From Blautia wexlerae DSM 19850 (GTDB taxonomy: Bacteria > Bacillota > Clostridia > Lachnospirales > Lachnospiraceae): DNA of 64,000 nt. Each line of letters starts with the position of its first letter. Position 1 is the stretch's first letter. The stretch covers positions 4,102,501 to 4,166,500 of the forward strand of contig NZ_CP102267.1 of the NCBI RefSeq assembly GCF_025148125.1, written 5' to 3'. Positions 55,305 through 63,312 of the stretch are shown here, one piece after another. The notes beneath the pieces are model-generated. The model ran no database searches, was not told the origin of the DNA, and worked only from the letters and a program-made list of their open reading frames with translations. Made by a program: the position numbers and the translations under genes.

Positions 55305-55477
55305 AAGTATCAGAATAACTCCTTTCTTGGATGTAGGTTTATAGTTTTTAGTCAACTCTATTATACCATATCCGGTGAGGAGTTATTTGTTTATAGGTAA
55401 CAAAAAATGCCGTATTTATGCGGCTTGTGGCGTTTCGCAAACGCCTACAGGAAATGAAAATAAAGAGGAGGGAACAA

Positions 55478-56701
55478 ATGAAAAAATTCTATTCGTGGTA
55501 CAAAAAACATATTACCGCAGCAATCTTTACCGGACTGATCCTGGGTATCATTACCGGACTGTTTCTGGCAAACCGTTTCGAACCGGTTCTTACCGTCACA
55601 AGCCTCATAGGAAGCATTTACATGAATGCCCTGAACATGATGATCTTTCCACTGGTCTTCTGTTCCATTATCATGGGTATCTCCAGCATCGGTAATGCCC
55701 GCACAACCGGCAAGATCACAGCCGGCGCCATGATCTTTTTCCTGTGCACCACAGCACTTGCCAGCCTGGCAGGACTGATCATCCCGCGGCTGATCCATCT
55801 CGGTGAGGGTGTTAAATTCGAGATGGCAACTTCCGACATTCAGGCAACTGAGATGACCAGCATTCTGGACACCATCAAAAACTTAATCCCATCCAATCCG
55901 GTTGCAGCTTTCGCAAACGGAAATATGCTTCAGGTACTTGTATTCGCAGTCATCGTAGGCTTCACACTTATCGCCATCGGCGAAAAGGGTACTGCACTTC
56001 TGAAAGTCATCGATTCCTGTAACGAAGTCTGTCTGAAAGTCATCAGCACAGTTATGTACTTCACACCTATCGGTGTATTCTGTACTATCGTTCCTGTTGT
56101 AGAAGCCAACGGTACAGAAACCATCATTCCACTGGCAACTCAGCTGATCATCCTGTATGTGGCATTCTTCGGATTTGCCCTGGTCATTTACGGCGGCTCC
56201 GTGAAATTCATCGGCAAAGAAAGCCCTGTGAAATTCTTCAAAGCAATGCTTCCTGCCGCTCTGAACGCATTCGGAACCTGTTCCAGTTCAGCGACCATTC
56301 CGATCAGTAAACAGCGTATGGAAGACGAAATGGGCGTATCCAACAAGATCACAAGTATTGCCATTCCTCTTGGCGCTACTGTAAACATGGATGCCGTATC
56401 CATCCTGATGTCATTCATGATCATGTTCTTCGCCAATGCATGCGGAATTAACGTAAGCATTTCCATGATGATCATAATCCTTCTGGCAAACGTACTCCTG
56501 TCAGTAGGAACCCCGGGAATCCCTGGCGGTGCCATCGCATCCTTCGCAGCCCTGGCAACCATGGCAGGTCTGCCTGCAGGAGTTATGGGCGTTTACATCA
56601 GCATCAATACACTCTGCGACATGGGCGCAACCTGCGTCAATGTTATCGGAGACATGGCAGGATGTGTGGTTCTTAAGGAGAAGATTAAATTAGAAGATTA
56701 A
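55478..56701 (+). CDS. dicarboxylate/amino acid:cation symporter, copy 2
   Basis: A 407-residue DAACS-family transporter that differs from copy 1 at only four residues: NLIPS for NLVPS, DSCNE for NSCNE, IPLATQ for ISLATQ and NVSIS for NVRIS. Shared sequence begins about 25 bp before the ATG (GAAAATAAAGAGGAGGG) and stops at the stop codon. The last 190 bp hold about 25 differences, nearly all silent, against about 14 in the preceding 1030 bp, a mosaic that suggests gene conversion. It converges on the GH32 operon just as copy 1 converges on the GH151 operon. A small hairpin GGCGTTTCGCAAACGCC lies upstream. Confidence 0.93.
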   Translation: MKKFYSWYKKHITAAIFTGLILGIITGLFLANRFEPVLTVTSLIGSIYMNALNMMIFPLVFCSIIMGISSIGNARTTGKITAGAMIFFLCTTALASLAGLIIPRLIHLGEGVKFEMATSDIQATEMTSILDTIKNLIPSNPVAAFANGNMLQVLVFAVIVGFTLIAIGEKGTALLKVIDSCNEVCLKVISTVMYFTPIGVFCTIVPVVEANGTETIIPLATQLIILYVAFFGFALVIYGGSVKFIGKESPVKFFKAMLPAALNAFGTCSSSATIPISKQRMEDEMGVSNKITSIAIPLGATVNMDAVSILMSFMIMFFANACGINVSISMMIIILLANVLLSVGTPGIPGGAIASFAALATMAGLPAGVMGVYISINTLCDMGATCVNVIGDMAGCVVLKEKIKLED

Positions 56702-56739
56702 GCAACCCCTAAATCTGTTGTTTCCAATCGACTTAACGC

Positions 56740-56788
56740 AAAAAAGCTGCTGTGCATTTCTATAACTGAAACGCACAGCAACTTTTTT
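56740..56788. terminator. bidirectional terminator between symporter 2 and GH32
   Basis: AAAAAAG(C)TGCTGTGC and GCACAGCA(A)CTTTTTT are inverted with T-runs either way, the same design as at 43650 but with a different stem. Confidence 0.9.
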
Positions 56789-56867
56789 ATTTACAGCAAT
56801 TTCTTCGTCACGTTACTCTACACCGAATCACTGCTCCGCGGTTTATCGATTAAATTGCTGTCTGTCT

Positions 56868-58259
56868 CTATTTCTTTAATCCGGTTGTAACCTTACAGTT
56901 AGTTACTTTCAGGCTTCCTTCAGAAGCAAAGAGTGACAGACTTTCTCCCGGACGTTTATATGCTCTTGCATTTAATGCAACACCGTCTACATAGATTGTA
57001 GCAATTGTATCATCTACGATCATTTTAATATTGTATTTCTTACCAGGTACCAGTTCCAGCGGTCTCTCCAGTCCGATATTCTGGTTTGCAGGCCATGGCC
57101 AGTTTGGTTTTTTCTCAAATACATATCTGTCTTCTGTTACATTAAATACGAACTGGTAAGATTCAGCTTTATCCTCATCTTCATAGAATCTCACACCGAA
57201 AGTTCTGGTTCCTTCTGTGAATTCCACATCTGCTTCGAATTTGAAGATATCTCCTGTATCTTTTGCAACTACTTTTTCTGTACTCTTAGTTGGAGTATCA
57301 ATTACAAAATCTTCTGTCTTTTCTTCTTTATCAAATGCATTCCATACAGTTTCCGGAATTCTTACACCAAGGGTTCCATCTTCTCTCTGGTAAACCTCAT
57401 GTGCCATAAATGTTCCTGCCCAGATGAAGTTATTGTCATCATCATCCTGATCCTTGGTAGCAACCCAGCCAAAGAGGATTCTCTGTCCGTTCAGTTCAAA
57501 AGTACGTCCTGCATAATAAGATCTGCCGTCAAATGCATCATCTTTCGGTGCGATCCATGGACCTTCCAGACTCTTGCTCATACGGTATACCATTTTACTT
57601 CTGTCACTGTATTCTGTCACAATATGATACCACCAGTCACCAATCTTAAATAAGTCTGGCATCTCATGCATAGTATAGAGATCCGGTGCCCAGAAATCTC
57701 CTTCAAACTTCCAGTTTTTCAGGTCTTTAGATGTGAATTTAACAGTTCTTCCTGTCTGTCTTGTCTTTGGTCCCTGTAATCTTGCACCAAGGATCAGCAG
57801 ATACTGATCATTTTCCTCATCGCGGATCACCCATGGATCTCTCCAGTCATCCGGGTCATAGCCTTCCTGTGGAGTGAAGGTAAGTGCATCCTGAGTTTTG
57901 TGCCATGTTACAAGATCATCGCTGTATGCATGCATCAGAACCTGAGATGGTTTTCCAAGTGCCGGATAATCACGGTTATAACCTGTATAGAAAATATGAT
58001 ACTGTCCTTCTGCCTCGAAAACACTTCCTGCAAAGATAAACTGATCCTGCTCTTCATCTGTTCCTCTCGGAATTGCCACACCTTTATCTTCGTAATGTAC
58101 AAAATCAGAAGTTGTTGCCAGATCCCAGCCAAATGGTTCTCCAAATGGTCCCGGTTTTCTGGTATCTCTCTGATGATATAAATAGAATTTATCTCCATGT
58201 CCAAATGGCATGCAATCGCCAAACCATGTTCCCGGGAACTGATAGTATAATTTCTGCAT
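56868..58259 (-). CDS. GH32 family fructosidase-like enzyme with atypical nucleophile motif
   Basis: A 463-residue intracellular beta-propeller glycosidase expected to act on beta-fructosides such as sucrose, kestose or short fructans. The N-terminal domain has WRDPWVI (the RDP transition-state Asp, near residue 139) and HEMPDLF (acid/base Glu, near 194), corresponding to the usual EC motif. The canonical WMNDPNG is replaced by FGDCMPF near residue 13, keeping the Asp. A C-terminal beta-sandwich (TRTFGVRFYEDEDKAESYQF, GKKYNIKMIVDDTIATIYVD) follows. AAGGAG lies before the ATG. It is the last gene of cassette 2, separated from the permease by a hairpin at 58300-58329. Confidence 0.85.
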   Translation of the reverse strand: MQKLYYQFPGTWFGDCMPFGHGDKFYLYHQRDTRKPGPFGEPFGWDLATTSDFVHYEDKGVAIPRGTDEEQDQFIFAGSVFEAEGQYHIFYTGYNRDYPALGKPSQVLMHAYSDDLVTWHKTQDALTFTPQEGYDPDDWRDPWVIRDEENDQYLLILGARLQGPKTRQTGRTVKFTSKDLKNWKFEGDFWAPDLYTMHEMPDLFKIGDWWYHIVTEYSDRSKMVYRMSKSLEGPWIAPKDDAFDGRSYYAGRTFELNGQRILFGWVATKDQDDDDNNFIWAGTFMAHEVYQREDGTLGVRIPETVWNAFDKEEKTEDFVIDTPTKSTEKVVAKDTGDIFKFEADVEFTEGTRTFGVRFYEDEDKAESYQFVFNVTEDRYVFEKKPNWPWPANQNIGLERPLELVPGKKYNIKMIVDDTIATIYVDGVALNARAYKRPGESLSLFASEGSLKVTNCKVTTGLKK

Positions 58260-58299
58260 AGTCTTAATCTCCTTTTTTATACTTTATTTCACTTTACAG

Positions 58300-58329
58300 G
58301 CCTGCTTGTACTTTTCCGGCAAGCCTGTT
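58300..58329 (-). promoter_or_regulatory. intercistronic hairpin before GH32
   Basis: ACAGGCTTGC and GCAGGCCTGT pair imperfectly in the 118-bp gap between the permease stop and the GH32 ATG. No T-run follows, which fits an mRNA processing or stabilising structure. Confidence 0.5.
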
Positions 58330-58377
58330 ATTTACTCATAAATCAAACTACTGTTATCAGGTAATTCTTGCATATTA

Positions 58378-59217
58378 TCAACCTTTTACTGCACCTGCTG
58401 TCATACCTGCCAGCATCTTCTTGCTGCTGAAGAAGTAGAAAATAAATACCGGAAGTACTGTTACAGTGATGGCTGCAAATGTACCACCCCAGTCTGTCAG
58501 TCCCATGCTTCCTACGAAGTCATTTAAACCAAGTGTAATGGTTTTCATATCTGTAGATCTGGTAAATGTATAAGCATTAATATACTCATTCCAGCAGAAT
58601 ACTGCCTGCATGGTTGCTACTGTGATAATAGAGTTCAGTGACATCGGAACCACCATCTTAAAGAAACATCCTATCGGTGAACATCCATCAATGATCGCTG
58701 CTTCCAGCATTTCTTCAGGGAAGAATTTGCTAAATGAATAAAACAGCTGAATGGAATAAGACAGTGAAAAAGCAATCTGTGGCAAAATAATTGCCGGGTA
58801 TGTATTGATCAGTCCCATCTTATTAAAAATAGTAAACAATGGAATCAGTGCAACCTGCATAGGAAGCATCAATCCAAGAAGGAAATAATTAAGGACAAAT
58901 TTTCTGCCTTTGAATTTGATTTTGCTTAATGCAAATCCAGCCATCAGTGCAAATAAAAGCAGAGGAATCAATACACCGATCAAAACAATGATACTGTTTT
59001 TAAAATAAGTCAGCATATGGCTTTTTGTAAAAACATTGATAAAGTTTGTCAGCACCCATTTTGACGGGAGTGCATATGCCGGTAACTGTCTGAAATCATC
59101 CAGTGACTTAAAACTTGAAGTAAATACATAGAAGAAAGGATAAACCTGCATCACAACAAGGATTAATGCGATAACCCATTTAATGATGCTCGGAATGGTT
59201 GTTTTTTTCTTTTTCAT
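58378..59217 (-). CDS. carbohydrate ABC transporter permease (MalG type), cassette 2
   Basis: A 279-residue permease with six membrane segments and EAA loop LEAAIIDGCSPIGCFFKMVV near residue 180, ending LAGMTAGAVKG. Its ATG overlaps the preceding permease stop by 4 bp. Clear similarity in layout to the gene at 43705 but diverged in sequence, so the two cassettes are not a recent whole-block copy. Confidence 0.93.
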   Translation of the reverse strand: MKKKKTTIPSIIKWVIALILVVMQVYPFFYVFTSSFKSLDDFRQLPAYALPSKWVLTNFINVFTKSHMLTYFKNSIIVLIGVLIPLLLFALMAGFALSKIKFKGRKFVLNYFLLGLMLPMQVALIPLFTIFNKMGLINTYPAIILPQIAFSLSYSIQLFYSFSKFFPEEMLEAAIIDGCSPIGCFFKMVVPMSLNSIITVATMQAVFCWNEYINAYTFTRSTDMKTITLGLNDFVGSMGLTDWGGTFAAITVTVLPVFIFYFFSSKKMLAGMTAGAVKG

Positions 59218-60098
59218 TCGTCATCCCCTCCTCCTGTAAATTTACGGAATAACATTCCAACTACCATACAGATGATTACGATCATGATCGCTACAGAACT
59301 TCCGTAACCATATTTCATACTGCTGAACGCCTGTTTATACATATAAGTTGTCATAAGTTCAGACGCATTTCCCGGTCCTCCATGTGTTAACAGATAAGAG
59401 AACTCGAAAGATCTCAGGGAACCATTCAGTACCAGCAGACAGTTTGCAATGATAACCGGTTTAATATAAGGAATTCTTACATAAAGATATTCCTGCCATG
59501 TTGATGCTCCATCGATCAGTGCTGCTTCTCCCAGTTCATCCGGAACACCGATCAGTGCTGCATAAAAGATAACCATATACAGTCCCAGGTATTTATATGC
59601 TTCTACAAAAGCTGTTACATACAGTGAAATCTGAGGATTTGAAATCCACTCCATCAGTTTCAGAGATGGATCGATGAATGATAATACCTGATTCACAATA
59701 CCGGTTGGCGTTACTGATAATAACTTTGTAAAAATCTGGCAAATCGCTACAGAAGAAATAACTACCGGAATATAATACAGAGTCTGTAAAGCAACTCTTC
59801 CTTTTTTAATACGACTGAGGAGAATCGCAAATAATAAACCTCCAAATACCTGAATTGCCACATTAATTACAGTATAAACAAGAGTATGCCCTATTGTAGC
59901 TCTGAAAACTTCATCCTGCGTAACAAGTTCTATATAGTTTTTTAATCCTACAAATACTTTCTCTCCAACACCACCCCAGTCAAAAAAGCTATAATAACCA
60001 GCCCATATGATGGAAACAATTACAAATGCTGTATAAATAAGAAATGCTGGAAAGATGAATAAAAGGATGACTGACTTTTTTCCAAATGCTTTCTGCAC
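59214..60098 (-). CDS. carbohydrate ABC transporter permease (MalF type), cassette 2
   Basis: A 294-residue permease with six membrane segments and EAA loop LGEAALIDGASTWQEYLYVR near residue 190. It starts at GTG (60098) with GAGGAAG upstream. It couples to the MalG-type gene by a 4-bp overlap. No ATPase gene is linked. Confidence 0.92.
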   Translation of the reverse strand: MQKAFGKKSVILLFIFPAFLIYTAFVIVSIIWAGYYSFFDWGGVGEKVFVGLKNYIELVTQDEVFRATIGHTLVYTVINVAIQVFGGLLFAILLSRIKKGRVALQTLYYIPVVISSVAICQIFTKLLSVTPTGIVNQVLSFIDPSLKLMEWISNPQISLYVTAFVEAYKYLGLYMVIFYAALIGVPDELGEAALIDGASTWQEYLYVRIPYIKPVIIANCLLVLNGSLRSFEFSYLLTHGGPGNASELMTTYMYKQAFSSMKYGYGSSVAIMIVIICMVVGMLFRKFTGGGDDE

Positions 60099-60124
60099 AG
60101 TTCTTCCTCCTCTCTTTCTCTGAA

Positions 60125-60153
60125 AGAGACTGACAAGGCAGCTGTCAGTCTCT
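60125..60153 (-). promoter_or_regulatory. intercistronic hairpin between binding protein and permease, cassette 2
   Basis: AGAGACTGACA and TGTCAGTCTCT are perfect 11-bp inverses with a 7-base loop, 20 bp after the binding-protein stop. It occupies the same place as the hairpin at 45481 in cassette 1. Confidence 0.75.
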
Positions 60154-60172
60154 GTTTATTATTATTGAAAAA

Positions 60173-61471
60173 TCACTTACTTTTTACAAAAGAATCACAG
60201 GTTTCGATAAATTCATCCGGAGTGGTAATTCCCTGAGCCAGTTTCTGCTGTTCATCTGCAATTTGGGTCAGATTTTCTGAATCAAGCTTATCATCCCATG
60301 AGGTCCATGCTGTTTCAGCATTTTCAAATAACGGCTGAAGATCATAGAAAAGCTGTGGAAGTCCTTCTGGAATATCATCGTTAAACGGTGAGAAAATATT
60401 TCCTTTGTTGTAACAAGCCTCTGAATAATGTTCACATGCATAATCAAAGAATTCCTGCATAGTGTCGTCATATGTAGCCTTATTATATCCAATACCAAAT
60501 CCTGCGTGAATTGGAATATTTGTCTCCATATTATCCATTTCTTCTGTGTCAGGCACAGGGAAAAATCCTATCTGACCTGCATCATACATATCCTCAGCAA
60601 GATTGATCTGACCTGAACCACTGTAGAAAATTCCACCAGTGCCACCATAGAATAAGTTTGTGGCTGAAGTGTAATCTACACTTGCAAATCCTGGTTCAAA
60701 ATATCCTTTTGTTCCAAGATCATAAACCAGATTTACACCATATTTGGCAGCTTCATTTTGGGCAAAAGAGTCTGTTCCAGCCTGATATCCAGTGATAAAT
60801 TCCGGACCTGTTACTCTCCATGGAGAGAATGAAAGATATCTCATAATCTGCCATACATCTGAACCACCGATAATAACCGGAATTTCTCCTATATCCGCAA
60901 GTTTCTGACAGTCTTCTTCAAATTCTTTCCATGTTGTCGGAGTTTCTTTAATACCGGCTTTTTCAAAGAGATCCTTCCTATACATAAAGAATTCACAATA
61001 TAATCCCTGTGGGAAAAGATACAAATTACCATCATCTGCATCTGTAAGGAAATCTCGTACCGCACCATTCATCTTATCCGCATATCCATTTCGATCTAAC
61101 TCAGCACCTAAATCCACTAATGCATCAATGTCTTTACATGCTTTAGAAAGTGTTCCATTGGGGCATCCGAAGATATCTGGTAATGTATCACTATTGATAT
61201 ACATCTGTAATTTCGTAAAATAATCTTGTTTATCATTAACCATTTCTATTTCATAGTCAATGCCTTTCTCATCACAGAAATTTTTCAACAAATAGTCATA
61301 AACCTGATACTGTTCTGTCGATTCTGTTGAGTTTAATAAAGCAGTAATCTTCGTTCTTTTTCCATCATCCGATTTCTTCGCAGAAGCTGTAACTGCTCCC
61401 ATGCCTGTCAGAAGACTGGCTGTCATAGCTGCCGTCATGGCAAGTGATAACACTTTTTTCATTTTCCTCAT
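60173..61471 (-). CDS. sugar ABC transporter substrate-binding protein, cassette 2
   Basis: A 432-residue extracellular receptor with signal peptide MRKMKKVLSLAMTAAMTASL ending near VTASAKK, no lipobox Cys. The mature part has TALLNSTESTEQYQVYDYLL, DTLPDIFGCPNGTLSKACKD, YCEFFMYRKDLFEKAGIKET and GGSDVWQIMRYLSFSPW, typical of the SBP_bac_1 group. AGGAGG precedes the ATG. Beside GH32 it most probably binds sucrose or fructo-oligosaccharides. It is first after the terminator of the two-component genes, so it should have its own promoter in the 61.5 kb gap. Confidence 0.92.
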   Translation of the reverse strand: MRKMKKVLSLAMTAAMTASLLTGMGAVTASAKKSDDGKRTKITALLNSTESTEQYQVYDYLLKNFCDEKGIDYEIEMVNDKQDYFTKLQMYINSDTLPDIFGCPNGTLSKACKDIDALVDLGAELDRNGYADKMNGAVRDFLTDADDGNLYLFPQGLYCEFFMYRKDLFEKAGIKETPTTWKEFEEDCQKLADIGEIPVIIGGSDVWQIMRYLSFSPWRVTGPEFITGYQAGTDSFAQNEAAKYGVNLVYDLGTKGYFEPGFASVDYTSATNLFYGGTGGIFYSGSGQINLAEDMYDAGQIGFFPVPDTEEMDNMETNIPIHAGFGIGYNKATYDDTMQEFFDYACEHYSEACYNKGNIFSPFNDDIPEGLPQLFYDLQPLFENAETAWTSWDDKLDSENLTQIADEQQKLAQGITTPDEFIETCDSFVKSK

Positions 61472-61570
61472 TTACTTGTTTCCTCCTTTTAATTTGTGTT
61501 TCCTCGTTCTTGATGATTTTATTTTAGTCTTTTTGCCTTTTATAAACAATTGGAAATAAAAGTAAAAATA

Positions 61571-61610
61571 GGAGATTTGTGCACAAATTTTATACTGTGC
61601 ACAAATCTCC
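61571..61610 (-). terminator. terminator after the cassette 2 two-component genes
   Basis: GGAGATTTGTGCACA and TGTGCACAAATCTCC form a perfect 15-bp stem, followed on the minus strand by TATTTTTACTTTTA. Confidence 0.88.
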
Positions 61611-61619
61611 TGTTCTATC

Positions 61620-61648
61620 GTCAGGCAGATAAAATCATCCGCCTCGCT
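61620..61648. repeat. REP-like intergenic motif GTCAGGCAGATAAAATC..
   Basis: Same family as 21610, 36370 and 36692: GTCA, two variable bases, C(A/G)GATA, ATCCGC and TCGCT. It lies between the response regulator stop and the terminator. Confidence 0.55.
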
Positions 61649-61698
61649 ACTTGCCTGATTCGATTAAATGACTTACCTGATACAGTTAACCTCGCTGT

Positions 61699-63312
61699 TT
61701 ATATATATTTCCTGAATTCATTGGGTGTAATACCGTAACGCTTTTTGAATACTTTTATGTAATATCCAAAGTCTTTGTATCCTACCATTTCTGCGATTTC
61801 ATATTGTTTATATTTATTATCTGCAATCAGTTTCTCCACCTGTTGGAACCGGACATCTGTCAGATATTCCAGAAAACTCTTTCCGGCATATTTCTTAAGA
61901 AGGCGGCTGATATAGGTTCTGCTTACATGGAATTTCTCAGTCAGATCATCCATAGATAAATCTCCTGAATAATTCTTCTCAATGTAAGAAAGAACACTCT
62001 GAACCAGTTTCCGGTTCCGTTCATCAGTTCCTTCTGTATTCTGTTTAATCAGCGTTCCAAACAGATTCAGCAGACAATTCAACACCTCTTCTGTGTTCTC
62101 GCACTGACAGATTCTTTTTATTCCATCCTGAAGCACAGAAAGATTCCAGTTTTTATTATGAATTTCACTGTCAACTGCACAGATATATGGAAATTTCATA
62201 CATCCCAAAAGTAAATCCATTGCTGCAAATTTCACCGGAGATACATCTTCCGGTGCGTTTCGAAATATCTGATGAAGTTCATCCTCCGCTTTCTCAAAAC
62301 TGTCCTGAAACAAAGTCATCATAAAATGTGTTTTTTCACCGGAAGTAATCACAAAGTCTGTCTGTTTTTTATATTGCAGATCTTCGTATCTGAGTATGAT
62401 ATTCGTACCCAGATAAACACATTGCCTGCATGCTGTCTGTGCCTTACGGTACTGTGCATTTGCCTGATATTCGTCCACTTCTACATCGCTCAATCCAAAA
62501 TTCATATGTGCTTTCAGATACCGTTCTACTTCTACCTGTATCTTACTGCATGCCTGCAATGCTTTTTCCATACATACTGCGTTTTCTTCTTCCTTTTCAA
62601 ACAAAAGAATAAAATTATATTCTGCAGTTGCTGTATTATAATCGCTCAAAACATGAATTCCAAAATCATTAAAAATTTCCTCAAAAATATTGATGCATGC
62701 AAATTCCTCTATCCATTTATCTCCTGTATGGATTTTATTTTCTCCAACAACTTTTCGCCCTACACACACAATATATTTCTCTATTGTCAGATTCAGAGAT
62801 TCTGCCTGCTCTTTTACAACTCCTTTTCCCTGGATTCTTCCATACAGAAGATTTCCCGCAAATTTGGATCTCAGCTGCGGAACTGACCTGTTGAAATATT
62901 TCTTCAGATCCCGGATTTCCTGCTGTTTTTCCTTCCTTGCATGAATTTCCCCTGCAATCCGGGCAGCCATTGCCTTTAACTCATCATAGTCCACCGGTTT
63001 GAGAAGATATTCTTCCACACCAATGCTGATTGCTTTCTGAGCGTAGGCAAAACTGTCATATCCTGTCAGTATCACTATAACCGCATTGGGATAAATCTCA
63101 TGTGCTTTTTCTGCAAAATCCAGTCCATCCATTCCCGGCATCTTCACATCTGTAAGGATCAGATCCGGTTTCGCCTGCTCCAGTTTCTCCAGCCCTTCCA
63201 ATCCGTTCCTTGCAGTTGCGGATATACGGTATCCATAATCGCTCCATGGAAACGAACATAAACCATCCAGAATAATATATTCATCATCTAATATCATTAC
63301 CTGCAATTCCAT
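61699..63312 (-). CDS. YesN-type response regulator (receiver + AraC DNA-binding), cassette 2
   Basis: A 537-residue regulator. Receiver landmarks are DDE at residues 9-11, phospho-Asp in DLILTDVKMPGMDGLDF (near 55), Thr in VIVILTGYDSFAYA and Lys in EYLLKPVDYDELK. A long middle domain follows, then helix-turn-helix motifs SMDDLTEKFHVSRTYISRLL and YEIAEMVGYKDFGYYIKVFK, ending KRYGITPNEFRKYI. Its start overlaps the sensor stop by one base (TAATG). It should switch on the adjacent binding protein, permease and GH32 genes. Confidence 0.94.
   Translation of the reverse strand: MELQVMILDDEYIILDGLCSFPWSDYGYRISATARNGLEGLEKLEQAKPDLILTDVKMPGMDGLDFAEKAHEIYPNAVIVILTGYDSFAYAQKAISIGVEEYLLKPVDYDELKAMAARIAGEIHARKEKQQEIRDLKKYFNRSVPQLRSKFAGNLLYGRIQGKGVVKEQAESLNLTIEKYIVCVGRKVVGENKIHTGDKWIEEFACINIFEEIFNDFGIHVLSDYNTATAEYNFILLFEKEEENAVCMEKALQACSKIQVEVERYLKAHMNFGLSDVEVDEYQANAQYRKAQTACRQCVYLGTNIILRYEDLQYKKQTDFVITSGEKTHFMMTLFQDSFEKAEDELHQIFRNAPEDVSPVKFAAMDLLLGCMKFPYICAVDSEIHNKNWNLSVLQDGIKRICQCENTEEVLNCLLNLFGTLIKQNTEGTDERNRKLVQSVLSYIEKNYSGDLSMDDLTEKFHVSRTYISRLLKKYAGKSFLEYLTDVRFQQVEKLIADNKYKQYEIAEMVGYKDFGYYIKVFKKRYGITPNEFRKYI

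Noticed and set aside
53690..55460. defined ends for the DDE transposase element
   Set aside because: No convincing terminal inverted repeats or target duplication could be matched on the two sides, so only the transposase gene is reported.
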